This document shows, piece after piece, positions 10,600 through 21,440 of a DNA stretch of 64,000 nt. The position numbers were made by a program, and so were the translations under genes. The DNA lies in the NCBI GenBank assembly GCA_028752905.1, contig JAQNBH010000010.1:11154993-11218992 (forward strand). Reading direction: 5' to 3'. Position 1 is the stretch's first letter; each line of letters begins with the position of its first letter. Under the pieces are notes generated by a model that ran no database searches, was not told the origin of the DNA, and saw only the letters and a program-made list of their open reading frames with translations. The stretch comes from Cladorhizidae sp. MBARI D1340-BT2. Its lineage: Eukaryota > Porifera > Demospongiae > Poecilosclerida > Cladorhizidae.

Positions 10600-11237
10600 C
10601 CACTGGCCAGGAATAGTTGAAGGAGTCAGGGTGAGGGATATTCTGTTAGATATAGGATCCTCGAGGACTCTAGTTCACAAGAAACTCGTTCCTAAGGAGA
10701 AGTATATACCTAGATGGGGAGGTAGTTGCTATACATTGTGCTCATGGTGATACTATGTTGTACTCCCTAGCATGCATAATTGCAGATTTTGATGGACAAC
10801 CACTGGAGGTAGAGGCGGCAGTGTCCGGGACTCTACCAGTGTCAATGCTTTTGGGAACTGATGTTCTTGAACTCAAGTCTCTACTGTGGAGAGAGGTTGG
10901 AGTCTCCATAGACGGGGAGACCCAGCAGCAGATGTCTGATGCATTAGTTGTCACAAGGGCACATGCTAAGGTCTCGCAAGAAGAAGAGGTGCACCGACAG
11001 GAGAGGCAACTTCAATCGGAGGTATACTCAAAGGTGACTGGGAAGAAGGAAGGTATACTCCATGAACACTCTGAGGGGTTAGACGAGGCGACTACAGTTG
11101 ATAGTGGAATGGCACAAAGAAAACAATACCAGACACAAGTGGACACAGATCTTGAAGCTGACAAACAGTGTGTTCCACATCCTTTGGAGGTGTTAACCAA
11201 GGAGCTACTGTTGTTCGCTAAGAGGACACAACCTTGA
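10600..11237 (+). pseudogene. Gypsy protease and linker, catalytic motif mutated
   Basis: The reading VRDILLDIGSSRTLVHKKLV spans about 10,632-10,691. The catalytic triplet is Asp-Ile-Gly (10,649-10,657) instead of Asp-Thr-Gly, a single ACA-to-ATA change. The second half contains LPVSMLLGTDVLELKSLLW (about 10,836-10,892), the usual end of an aspartic protease. A charged linker (10,940-11,237) follows and leads into integrase, not into RT. A frame change separates the two halves. Inactive. Confidence 0.7.
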
Positions 11238-11676
11238 GGGCAGTCCGCAATGCAGCTCTTGGGGGATGGACTTTGGGGCGATATGGAATATTTCAAATAG
11301 AGTGTATTGAAGATCAATGCCAATCAGATGCAGGATGATGGATATGGCAGTGGAACAGTTGGTGCTTCCACGGCAGTGTTGCAATGGGGTACTCAAGTTG
11401 GCCCACTGTATACCACTAGGGCATCATCTGGGAATGAATAAGATGGCTGACCAAATTTTACAAAGATTCCATGGCCAACACTCTACCAGAACCTGGTGAG
11501 GTACTATCATCACTGTGAGATTTGTCAGAAAATGGCATCCAAGGGAAATCATAAAGCACTGCTGGTTGGTCTACCAATCATCACCAAACCATTCGAATGC
11601 ATAGCCATGGATGTTGTGGGACCCCTACTAAGAAGCCGGTCTGGGAAGCAGTAGGTACTAGTATTATGTGATTGTG
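11238..11676 (+). pseudogene. Gypsy integrase, N-terminal half
   Basis: After a frameshifted linker the reading contains LAHCIPLGHHLGMNKMADQI (11,395-11,454), with the zinc-binding histidines, and YHHCEICQKMASKGNHKALL (11,506-11,565), with the CxxC pair. The catalytic core starts with CIAMDVVGPLLRSRSG, the first Asp at 11,610-11,612. It ends at the GTACT target duplication of the BEL/Pao insertion. Across that site the codons rejoin as CDCGTRYPEA, so the insertion is precise. At least one in-frame stop is present before the break. Confidence 0.8.
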
Positions 11677-11681
11677 GTACT

Positions 11682-12268
11682 TGTCTGGACAAGCAGCCCT
11701 AGCTCCTCCTCCAGTCAATCCTGCAGGAACATAATTAAACCGCACACTTATCAACACTTGCATTCATCAAGTGAACCACATTAGTCACATGTCCCTGCCT
11801 CATAATCTTGTTGTTTCCTGTATGTGAATGTTGCATTGCTAACACTCAAGTTGTATCAATCCTATTGGTCCACTAGGACACACCCTTGTATGTTTTCCCG
11901 CTCTTTTCTCATTCTATAACATCCATCCTCATGACTTTCTCAAGTCAGTCTGCAAACTTCCTCTATCGCTTCTACAACCAGTTCATGATTTGCCTTCAAT
12001 CAACAGCTCTACAATTGTCAGCAGCTGAACTGCTCATTGTAACTTGTTATTGTCGGATTGCTCCCTGTCATCCTATCTTCCCCTCTGTATTTTCTCTGTT
12101 CCCTACCGCTGTGTGCAGGCTCCAGACATTGGTCTGAATCTCTCTCTCTTTACATTTGTCTATGAATTATTAATTGTTTAATCTACTAGTCTGAACTGAT
12201 GCAAAGGTGCAGCCTTACAACCTGCAACCTTCACTAGGAAACTTAAGCAGTTAAACCAACAATTAACA
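11682..12268 (+). repeat. BEL/Pao 5' LTR
   Basis: 587 bp, near-identical to 17,939-18,525. Six substitutions were counted by eye, one of them C versus A at 11,699. A short C/T-rich tract and a TTAA-rich end precede the primer-binding site. Confidence 0.95.
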
Positions 12269-12286
12269 TGGTCCTTCGAGCCGGAT
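12269..12286 (+). promoter_or_regulatory. BEL/Pao primer-binding site
   Basis: TGGTCCTTCGAGCCGGAT starts directly after the LTR. A TGG start and a TTCGAGCCGG core are usual for primer-binding sites of BEL/Pao elements. Confidence 0.75.
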
Positions 12287-12449
12287 GGTAACGAACAGCA
12301 GAAGACTCGAATCATCCGAATCCTAAAGTGAAGACTTCAACCGAAGACTAATCGTACAGTCGAACAAGTCGACCGTCATACAACAACCAACAACAGGTAT
12401 TCAGGTACACTCCTTTTTACTTGACTCATTCTCTCTACCCAGAACAATC

Positions 12450-13168
12450 ATGAGTTTCGAGGCATCTCGAAAAAGCAGGTCCTCTCACATTGGTGTCGTA
12501 ACCAGAGAGCGTAACAAGTGCCAGATTCTTGAGCGGGAGGATCCAGCCACCTATGATCTGGACAATCTCGAATCAAGACTGGAACGTTTCACCTTGAAGG
12601 CAGACGAGTTCAGTGCCATTCACCAGGCAGTCTGTGACCATGAGGAGCAGATCAACCAACACGAGGAACAGGAGGTGGCCGACCGCTACGACGAGAACCT
12701 TGAAGCCACTCTCTCTCTACTGAGGCGTCTGATTGCCATGCAGAAGGTCCATCAGAAGATCAGCGAGCTTTCTCCCTACATGAGGGAACTGGAGGCAACC
12801 ATGGGGATCAACCCCATGCTGGACCACTCCACATCGGTCAGCCACCTCACTCAATCTGTCAGAGACCTGACAGCCATCCTCAGGAGATCTACCATCCACC
12901 AGAGCATCCAATGCGATGTGAGGTCCATGATATACAAGCCCATTTAATCACTTTGTCAATGGTTGAAAGGGCTCCGACTCCTCGCAAGGAGTCAGCGACA
13001 GACGCCACACCCAACAAGAAGACTGTACATCTGCCCAAGATCGCCCTTCCATGCTTCCATGGAAACTTGATGGAATGGGCGTCCTTTAGACTCAGTTTGA
13101 TGCAGCAGTCGGATCTAATTACTCTCTCTCCAATCTTAGCAAGCTCTCGTACCTTAGAGAGTCTGTGA
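12450..13168 (+). pseudogene. BEL/Pao Gag N-terminal region (DUF1759 type), two frameshifts
   Basis: The ATG at 12,450 opens MSFEASRKSRSSHIGVVTRE. A long helical, charged region follows (LESRLERFTLKADEFSAIHQ, then HEEQINQHEEQEVADRYDEN), likely coiled coil. A frame change near 12,910-12,930 moves the reading to SMVERAPTPRKESATDATPN and LPKIALPCFHGNLMEWASF (about 13,031-13,087). A second one-base shift near 13,085 leads into the pol frame at TQFDAAVGSNYSLSNLSKLS (13,090 on). The segment is the retrotransposon-peptidase-associated Gag domain of BEL elements. Repair of two indels would be needed for expression, so this copy is probably inactive. Confidence 0.85.
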
Positions 13169-16100
13169 AAGATCCTGCCACCCACAAGCTACTATTCAGC
13201 GGGGCAGAGACAGACAGCCTCTATGAGGAGGTGGTTGCCGTGCTCCAGGAGAGATTCAACAAAAAGAGAGAAGTCCACGCAACCTACTGCCAGGCCATCT
13301 TCGACTCTGGTCCCGTGAAGCACACTCAAGCAGACCTCACTAGATTCGCAGATACCCTCACCGCCTCGGTGTCTGGTCTTAAACACACTGGACAATATAC
13401 AATTGATTCTATATTAACTTCTGTTCTTGCTCCCTACCTTCCCAAACCCCTGCAGGAAGAATGGGTAGTAAAGACTGAAGCTTACACTCAAGTCCCTCCG
13501 TTTGATGAACTCATCAAGTTTATTAGGTTCCGAGCATCCGTCCGAGGCAGCGGAACTACGACCAAGCCTCAGGAGGAAAAGCATGAACAGCAACAAAGAC
13601 AGAAGAAGTACAAGTCTTCTTTCAATACCTCTCAACCTCGACCAGCCAATGGTCCAACTCAAACCTACAGGTACGATTGTGTCCTTTGTACTGGGGAGAA
13701 GCATCCTCTATTCCAATGCCCTGCATTTGGGAAACTTAGTCTTAGTCAGAAAGGAGATCACATAAGGACTCACAGACTATGTTACAATTGCCTAGCTCCA
13801 GGGCACAGAACCAATGATTGCAAGAGTGGAGCGAGGTGTAGAGCATGTGGGGGCAAGCACCATAGCCTTATCCACAGGGAGCATAGTAGTTCCCCAGCAG
13901 CCTCAGCGGCAGCACACCCAACTAGCGTTGAAGTTCCACCAGACTGTAGTGCAGTGGTCAACCAGACGTTGGTAGAGCATGCATCTGAAGCTCCCATCCT
14001 CCCAGTCGCCTTAACCATGACCAGCCAAGTTTTGGTGAAGGGCCCAGGGGGGAGGCAAATGATCACCAGAGCCTTACTAGACACTGGGGCAACCATGTCG
14101 ATGGTGTCCCACCGAGTGGCCAGAACCCTACAACTGCCCCAGCAAGGACCTCGAGTAACGATTACTGGTGTGCAGGGCAGAACCAGCCCAGAATCATATC
14201 CTATAGTGAAGCTTTCGTTGTGCCCGGTGGATGCCAGCAGCCCCACCGTCAGTCTGACAGCCACCTCTGTTCCTAGAGTGGCAGTAGACCTACCCCTGCA
14301 AGGAGTCATGGGAGTCAAGGAGTTGGCCCACATCCAGCCCTTAAAGCTAGCTGACCCTACCTTTAATTCGCCAGGGCGCATTGACGTACTGATTGGCACA
14401 GAGGTCATGCAGCAGGTGTTGATGTCAGGTGTCAGAACCACAACACACAGTGAACCCCAGGCCAGAGAGACCATATTTGGTTGGACCATATTGGGGTCAT
14501 TTACTCCCTCCTCAATAACCTCAGCGGTGGCAGTGCAACAAGCTACAGTCACAGACACTACTGAAGCCCTCCTCTCCCAGTTCTGGGAGATGGAAGAGAA
14601 TTTAGCCCCTGCTAATCCACTTACACAGGAGGAGCAGGATGTGCAGACTCACTTCCTAAAGAGCCACCAGTACGTAGAGTCACCAGCCCACTACCAAGTG
14701 CCCCTTCCTAGAGTTCCCAACAGTTTGCCTCTGGGCACCAGCAGGTCCCAAGCGGTGAATCGTTTTTTGTCCAACGAAAGGTCAGTATTGAAAAAGGGAA
14801 TGTGGGAGGAATTCCAAGCTGTAATGAAAGAGTACATGGATCTAGGACATGCAGAGCCGGTGCCTGAGCATGAGTTGACCCCAGCTACAGAGCAATACTA
14901 TCTACCCATGCATAGTGTCGTTAAGACCAGCAGCACAAGTACCAAGTTGAGGGTGGTATTCGATGCCAGTGCCCCCACCTCAACCAATCTCTCTCTCAAC
15001 GATGTCCTTATGACAGGACCCACTCTCAATCCCACACTAGATACAATCCTGATGAGATTCAGGATGCATCTGTTTGCTCTATCAGCAGATGTGAGCAAGA
15101 TGTATAGGGCAGTGTGGTTGGACCCTCAAGACAGGAATCTTCATCGATTCCTGTGGCGAGACCAACCCACCGGGTCCCTCAAGGATTACAGGATGACCAG
15201 GGTCACATTTGGTGTATCCTCTTCTCCTTACTTGGCCATCCAAGTGTTGCACCAAACAGCCATTGACTTTGGTCGGGCCTTCCCAAACGCCAGTCCCCTA
15301 GTGTCCACGGCTTTCTATGTGGATGACCTTCTGACAGGGGCAGATACGCCTGAGCAGGCAAGTTCTCTACAGCAAGAGATAAGAGCATTACTTTTGAAGG
15401 GGGGGTTTGATTTAAGGAAATGGCAGAGCAACTCTGAGGTTGTTCTACAAACCATTGAGCCTTCTCTTAGGGAGAAGGCCACAATTCAGGATCTTACAGG
15501 GGTCCAGTCTCAACCTAAAGCTTTGGGAGTAGAATGGGACTCTACCAATGATACCATGTCTACATCTTTATCACTCTCCTCCCAATATACATCAACAAAA
15601 TGTGGTATAATATCAGATGTGGCCAAGACCTTTGATGTCTTAGGATGGCTGGCACCAACCATGGTGCAGATGAAAATACTCTATCAGAAGCTCTGGGAGC
15701 TGAAGTTGGCCTGGGATGACCCAATCCCACTCGAGCATCAGGCCCAACACAAGGAGTGGAGAGAACAACTCCCTCTCCTAATCGGGAAAAGACACCCCAG
15801 ATGTTATTTTGTGCCCGGGCAGAGAAGGGAAGTGCAGCTACATGGTTTTTGTGATGCCTCCAAGGAGGCATTCGCAGCTGTCATCTATTTACGAACAACC
15901 TATGATCACCACCCTCCTACATGTATTCTGATCAATGCCAAAACTAAGGTGGCCCCTTTGAAGAGGAGGTCTATACCTCAGCTAGAGTTGTGTGGGGCTA
16001 GGCTGTTGGCCCAACTGATGGGCAAGGTGAAGAAGGCCCTAGATTTGAAGCAGGTGAGTGTCCATGCCTGGAGTGACAGCGAGATTGTTTTATGGTGGCT

Positions 16101-17991
16101 AGATGGCAAAGTGAGAAAACTCAAGACGTTCGAGGCAAACAGAGTATCAGCCATTTTGGAGAGCCTTCCCCCTCACACTTGGGACCATGTACCAGGCAAG
16201 GACAATCCTGCCGATTGTGCATCCAGGGGTATTTCACCCAGAGAGTTGAAAGATCATCTACTCTGGTGGAATGGTCCTCCCTGGCTAGCCCACGAACCCC
16301 TGAGCAAGCCATTTCAACCCTTTGTGTTGCAGCACAAACTCGATGAAGACCAGGTAGCATGTAACATAGCATCTCCTAGCCCCTCTCTCCTACCATACCA
16401 AGGCCGAACCAACAATTATCATGCCTTTGTGGGAGTTGTGGCTTGGGTATTGAGGTTTGTAGGCAACATCAAGAAGTCCCTTCATCATCAAGCAAGGCAA
16501 CCTGGATCCTACCTCACTGTGGCAGAGATTGGCCAAGCAGAGCAACTCCTCTTCAAACAGTCGCAGGAACTCAGCTTCCCAGAGGAACTCTCTCGACTAA
16601 GGAAGGGGAAGGCAGTCAAACTCACAAGCCCTCTCAAGGCATTATCTCCATTTACAGATAAGCATGGAGTCATCAGAGTGGGTGGTAGGTTGAATCACTC
16701 TCACCTCTCTCAGTCCCAGCGTCACCCCATCATTCTGTCAGGAAGGTGCACACTCACCCATATGATGTTTACCCACAAGCATATCTCCCTTGGCCATGCA
16801 GGCCCTAGTCTCATACTCTCGGCCACAGGTGGCAGGATCCATGTGCTGGGAGCTCGCAAGCTATCCCGCACCATCTGCAGGAGCTGAATCGTTTGCAGGA
16901 AGGCCAATGCCCAGACTGAAGGGCAAATGATGGGACAGCTCCCCAGCCAGCGGGTCACACCGAGTCCCCCGTTCAGTGTAGTTGGAGTGGACTATGCTGG
17001 GCCCTTCTTACTCAAGAAGGGCCACACCCGTAAGCCAGTCATCATCAAGGCTTACCTTGCCATATTTGTTTGTTTCAGCACCAAGGCTGCCCATCTAGAG
17101 GTAGTTTCAGATGCCACCACTGAAGCATTCGTAGCTTGTCTCAAAAGGTTCGTCTCCAAACGGGGACTCCCCACCAACCTCTATTCTGACAATGGAGGAA
17201 ATTTCCAAGGCGCCCACAACGATTTGCAAGACCTTTACACCCTCTTGCAAGCCAGCACCACATCCATCAACAACTACCTGCTCCCCAAACGCATTCAATG
17301 GCACTTCTCCCCTGACAGAGCTCCCCACTTTGGTGGCCTTTGGGAGGCTGCGGTCAAGTCAACCAAACGTCACCTCAAGCGCATCATTGGCACCCAACGA
17401 CTCGATTTCGAGGAACTAACCACCATAGCTGCTCAAATTGAATCCTGTTTGAATAGCAGGCCCCTCACAACCATCACCAGCCATGAACCAGACGGCATCA
17501 CGACACTAACTCCAGGACACTTCCTGATAGGACGAGAGCTCTGTGCGTACCTGGAGTTCTCACTGGACAAGGACCCATCACTGTGCAGGCGATGGACACT
17601 CTGTCAATCCATCACCCAGCATTTTTGGAGGAGATGGTCCTTGGAGTATTTGCAACAATTGCAAAAGATGCAGAAGTGGCGCAAGCCATCCTCCAACATC
17701 CAAGAAGGGGACATTGTGGTCATATGCGATGGCCAAACGTTCACCAACCACTGGCCCATGGCCAGAGTGTTGAAAGCATTCCCTGGCGATGATGGACTTG
17801 TCAGGGTGGTCACACTGAAGACCAGCCAGGGAACTCTAAAGCGACCAGTGACAAAGGTTGCCCTTCTCTTCCATCCCGACCGGACTTCGCCAGAACCAGA
17901 ACAGACGCCTCGGCCGTCACACTCGCCCCCCCCCAGTATGTCTGGACAAGCAGCCATAGCTCCTCCTCCAGTCAATCCTGCAGGAACATAA
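13090..17991 (+). pseudogene. BEL/Pao Gag-Pol (Gag C-terminus, protease, RT, RNase H, integrase), one in-frame stop
   Basis: The long frame from 13,090 (ATG at 13,165) reads through to 16,887. Features in order: the Gag remainder; two CCHC-like knuckles (CYNCLAPGHRTNDC and CRACGGKHHSLIH); an aspartic protease LLDTGATMSMVSHRVARTLQ (Asp at 14,080); RT with FYVDDLLTG near 15,310-15,335; RNase H LHGFCDASKEAFAAVIYLR and HAWSDSEIVLWWLDG; and an integrase zinc region. A TGA at 16,885-16,887 sits where a zinc-binding Cys (RSCIVC-like) is expected. The same frame resumes with the integrase core: VDYAGPF Asp 16,990, SDNGGNF Asp 17,188, GLWEAAVKS Glu 17,344. A DUF5641-like tail follows. The stop codon at 17,989-17,991 lies inside the 3' LTR. 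Confidence 0.95.
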
Positions 17992-18525
17992 TTAAACCGC
18001 ACACTTATCAACACTTGCATTCATCAAGTGAACCACATTAGTCACATGTCCCTGCCTCATAATCTTGTTGTTTCCTGTATGTGAATGTTGCATTGCTAAC
18101 ACTCAAGTTGTATCAATCCTATTGGTCCACTAGGACACACCCTTGTATGTTTTCCCGCTCTTTTCTCATTCTATAACATCCATCCTCATGACTTTCTCAA
18201 GTCAGTCTGCAAACTTCCTCTATCGCTTCTACAACCCGTTCATGATTCGCCTTCAATCAACAGCTCTACAATTGTCAGCAGCTGAACTGCTCATTGTAAC
18301 TTGTTATTGTCAGATTGCTCCCTGTCATCCTATCTTCCCCTCTGTATTTTCTCTGTTCCCTACCATTGTGTGCAGGCTCCAGACATTGGTCTGAATCTCT
18401 CTCTCTTTACATTTGTCTATGAATTATTAATTGTTTAATCTACTAGTCTGAACTGATGCAAAGGTGCAGCCTTACAACCTGCAACCTTCACTAGGAAACT
18501 TAAGCAGTTAAACCAACAATTAACA
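17939..18525 (+). repeat. BEL/Pao 3' LTR
   Basis: 587 bp, matching 11,682-12,268. The last 17 codons of pol and its TAA are encoded by the first 53 bases of this LTR. The same bases in the 5' LTR are non-coding. Followed by GTACT at 18,526-18,530. Confidence 0.95.
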
Positions 18526-19333
18526 GTACTAGGTATCCAGAGGCAATACCATTGAAATCAATCGATACTGACCATGTGGCGGAGGAGAAAATCACTCTGT
18601 TTTCTTAAGTTGGAATACCAAAAGAAATCCTAATGGATCAGGGTACTAATTTTACCTCTCAACTCCTAACTGAGATTTATCATCTGCTCCATGTATATCC
18701 GATTCGAACAACTCCATATCATCCACAGACAGATGGGCTGGTCCAAAGTTTAATAAAACCTTGAAGTCGATGCTGAGGAAGACAGCTACCGTCCGATGAA
18801 GGGAAAGATTGGGACAAACTTATTCCCTACTTGCTATTTGCTTATTGATAGGTACTGCAAGCTTCCACAGGATTTTCTCCCTTTGAACTATTATATGGCA
18901 GACCAGTTTGGGAACCACTGGATGTCCTGAAGGAATCATGGGAGGCCAAGGAGCAAACCAAGGAGAGTTGTTTCGCATGTTATCAGCATGAGTGAATAGA
19001 TGGAGAAAATGATGGAGGTCATAACAGGAAATCTGCAGAAGGCCAAACCCAACAGAAGATGTGTTACAATCAGAAAGCGAGGCTGTAGGAATTCAGGGTT
19101 GGTCACCAAGTGTTGGTATTACTACCAACGGACCTATCAAAGCTGACTGCTCATGTGGGAAAGTCAATTATCAGATCGAGATGCCTAATCGCAGGAGGAA
19201 GCATCAGATCATCCATGTCAACATGTTACAAAAGTTTCATGTCCCGGAAACTGCTGACCTCATTGAAGCGATTGGTGAGGAGGTAGGAGCAGATGGAATC
19301 ACTTTGTGGACAAAAAGTTATGATAAAGAATAG
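18526..19333 (+). pseudogene. Gypsy integrase, C-terminal half
   Basis: This continues the integrase broken by BEL/Pao: TRYPEAIPLKSIDTDHVAEE, then ILMDQGTNFTSQLLTEIYHL with the second Asp at 18,636-18,638, then YHPQTDGLVQS. The third catalytic residue, normally Glu, is Gln (CAA, 18,744-18,746), giving the correct D-35-E spacing but a lost catalytic side chain. The C-terminal domain includes VGKVNYQ and MPNRRRKHQIIHVNMLQKFH (about 19,180-19,240). Several stops and frameshifts are present. RT follows downstream. Confidence 0.85.
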
Positions 19334-19339
19334 ACACCC

Positions 19340-20300
19340 CAGATAGGGAAACCAGTTAGCTCCAGAGCAAAGGGCTGACCTTATGAATATCTTGGGTTCA
19401 TTCTCGGGATTCATGAGCAGTGTTCCAGGAAAGACTGTTATGATCCATCACAATATCGAAACAGGAAATGCAAGAGCCATACAGCTACATCCTTATCGAC
19501 TACCACAGGCTTACTGAGATGCAGTCAAGCAAGAGCTAAATGAGATGCTAGAGAGTGGAATTATTGTGCCATCATCCAGTGAGTGGAATGCACAAATTGT
19601 CGTAATTAAGAAGAAGGATAGGTATCCTTCGATTATGTGTTGACTACAGGTGGTTGAACAAAGTGTCCAACTCAGATGTTTACCCAATGCCTTGGAGTGA
19701 TGAGCTGATTGACAAATTGGGGAATGCTAAGTTCATATCCACATTGGATCTCGCAAAACGTTATTTGGCAAGTTTCTGTGTCCAAGGAGCTTGACCCAAG
19801 ACTACTTTTGCAAGTCCGTTCGGTGGATTCCAATTTAAAGTCATGCCATTCTGTCTCCAAGGAGCTCCTGCAACCTCCAACGACTAATGGACAAGGTTAT
19901 TTAATGGCCTGGAATTTGCAGCAGCATACCTGGATGGTTTGATAGTTTTTAGTGACACTTGGGAGTAGCATCTTCTTCTTCTCCAGGCAGTTTTTGAAAG
20001 GCTAACTAAAGCAGGTCTGACTGCAAAGATGAAGAAGTACAGCTTTGGAATGAACCAGTGTGTTTACCTGTGTTGGAAAAAGCACAGTTCAGCCTGAAGT
20101 ATCAAAAATTGAAGCAGTCAAGTTGTTTCCAGTACCAGAAACGAAGAAGGAAGTTAGAGTTTTTCTTGGATTAACACGCTACTACCGGCGTTTTATTCCA
20201 GATTATGACTCTATGACTGCCCTATCAGTGACCTTACAGAGAAGTCAACAACAACTAAAATCCAATGGACTAGTGCATGTGAGAAGGCTTTTGAATGTTT
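19340..20300 (+). pseudogene. Gypsy reverse transcriptase, downstream of integrase
   Basis: Fragments in order: GSFSGFMSSVPGKTVMIHHN (about 19,390-19,449); the RT entry AVKQELNEMLESGIIVPSSS (about 19,521-19,580); LCVDYRWLNKVSNSDVYPMP (19,632-19,691); FISTLDLAK with the first catalytic Asp; and AAAYLDGLIVFSDTWE (about 19,918-19,965), where the YxDD box is YLDG. The thumb/connection follows: VSKIEAVKLFPVPETKKEVR and VFLGLTRYYRRFIPDYDSM (20,099-20,215). There are stops and at least four frame changes. Placement between integrase and RNase H is what makes this element unusual. Confidence 0.85.
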
Positions 20301-20730
20301 GAAGCACAAATTATGCAGCTCACCAGTCTTGAGTAACCCAGATTTTAAGAAACCGTTCATTTTACAGACTGACACATCTGATAGAGTGATTGGAGCTGTA
20401 CTCAGTCAGAAAGATGAAGAATGTCAGGACTTTCCAGTAGCCTATTTCCACAAAAATTTCTTACCGAGAGAGCAAAGATATTCTATGATGGAGAAGGAAT
20501 GCCTAGCAATCAAGATTGGAGTTCATGTGTTTGAAGTTTATTTACTTGGGAGACCATTCGTGATTGAGACAGATCATAAAGCCTTGGTGTGGTTAGATCG
20601 TCACAAAGAAAATAAATATCGACTCACCCGATGGAGTTTATCACTTCAACGCTACGATTTCAAAGTATTACACCAGTCGGCAAAAGCAAATGCAAATGCT
20701 GACGCCCTCTCGTGGGCTAAGGTAAACTAG
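20299..20730 (+). pseudogene. Gypsy RNase H, last pol domain
   Basis: An open frame of 143 codons: FKKPFILQTDTSDRVIGAVL (first Asp), VAYFHKNFLPREQRYSMMEK with the catalytic-Glu helix, ETDHKALVWLDRHKENKYRL, and the end HQSAKANANADALSWAKVN. The stop is six bases before the polypurine tract, so no integrase follows RNase H. This is the best preserved piece of the element. It supports the domain order directly because nothing intervenes before the 3' LTR. Confidence 0.9.
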
Positions 20731-20735
20731 TTTAC

Positions 20736-20755
20736 CGCAGGGGAAGGGGGAGGAG
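20736..20755 (+). promoter_or_regulatory. Gypsy polypurine tract
   Basis: A purine-only run (GCAGGGGAAGGGGGAGGAG apart from one early C) abuts the TGTG start of the 3' LTR, the expected place for plus-strand priming. Confidence 0.8.
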
Positions 20756-21132
20756 TGTGAAGGATTGAACTCGTAACTGGGAGAGGATGGTGCTTGGGGT
20801 TTATTGAACTCATCATTGAACTGTTATGTCTGTACTGTCTAGTATAAATATTAAGATATTACACCATGTGTTGATTTTGTCTATGGTAAATAAGGAAGTG
20901 GTGACTGCATTGTATATACTTCTTATTTTATGTACTTATTTGGTGATGTTTCATTTCTGTATAAGGAATGTAATTATTGTTAGGTTTAGTATATAAGAGT
21001 TTAGTTTTGTAAAGTATATTTATCATGATTTACACCTATTTTCATACTCAACATCAATTCTTCTCAATCTTCAAAGGCGCGCTGCTTCTTCATATCTACG
21101 AATAGAAGCTACCATTAGACGGATCCTTTACA
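20756..21132 (+). repeat. Gypsy 3' LTR
   Basis: Starts TGTGAAGGATTGA and ends CCTTTACA, and is related to 9,060-9,422. It carries a short internal insertion relative to the 5' copy (around 20,995-21,035). Followed by CTGAG. Confidence 0.85.
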
Positions 21133-21137
21133 CTGAG

Positions 21138-21440
21138 ACAGAGAGCAGCGAGGAAGAATCAAATCCTCCACCAAGGGACAGAGACAGCAGTTATACTAGA
21201 AGGAAAGCCCGATCGCTCTACAACAGTCGACAGCTCGGACACATAGAGGCAGGGCAAGATCCTACAGCATAGACAGAGGCAGGGAGAGATCTCGAAGCCG
21301 AGGCAGAAATAGAGACAGGCAATCACAGAGCTGAGGGAGAGAGAGAAAATCTCATAGCCACGAGAGGCACAAGGATAAGGGTGGGGTTGTGAGGTCCCAG
21401 AGCAGCGATGTTTCAGATGTTGAAATGAATGAGAGCAGCA
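21138..21440 (+). pseudogene. RS-rich reading, C-terminal part of the split gene
   Basis: In frame with LDIAE at 9,059 the reading continues TESSEEESNPPPRDRDSSYT. After a shift comes an Arg/Ser-rich stretch (RGRERSRSRGRNRDRQSQS), then HSHERHKDKGG and RSQSSDVSDVEMNESS. It resembles the low-complexity RS tails of nucleic-acid-binding proteins. It meets Gypsy RNase H-end sequence at about 21,437, so a Gag origin is possible. I do not recognise a specific family. Confidence 0.4.

Larger units (their letters stand above)
11682..18525 (+). mobile_element. BEL/Pao LTR retrotransposon, recent, nested in Gypsy integrase
   Basis: The element is 6,844 bp with two 587-bp LTRs differing at six positions that I count (about 1%). 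Both LTRs start TGTCTGG and end ATTAACA. The 5-bp duplication GTACT lies at 11,677-11,681 and 18,526-18,530. Primer-binding site, Gag, protease, RT, RNase H and integrase follow in the order typical of BEL/Pao. Damage is light: two frameshifts in Gag and one stop in pol. It is the youngest datable insertion in the first third of the window. Confidence 0.95.
9060..21132 (+). mobile_element. Ty3/Gypsy LTR retrotransposon with integrase before RT (Gmr1-like order), containing BEL/Pao
   Basis: The element is bounded by related LTRs (9,060-9,422 and 20,756-21,132) that start TGTGAAGGA and end TTTACA, and by the 5-bp duplication CTGAG at 9,055-9,059 and 21,133-21,137. Inside, in order, lie a primer-binding site, Gag with a zinc knuckle, protease, integrase, RT, RNase H and a polypurine tract. 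Integrase lies upstream of RT, the reverse of standard Gypsy order. A 6.8-kb BEL/Pao element interrupts the integrase. Without it the element is about 5.2 kb. All enzymes are damaged: protease Asp-Ile-Gly, integrase Glu to Gln, RT YLDG, plus multiple stops. Confidence 0.85.

Noticed and set aside
13782..14558. 258-codon open frame on the minus strand
   Set aside because: Antisense shadow of the BEL/Pao Gag-Pol protease region, with no independent motif.
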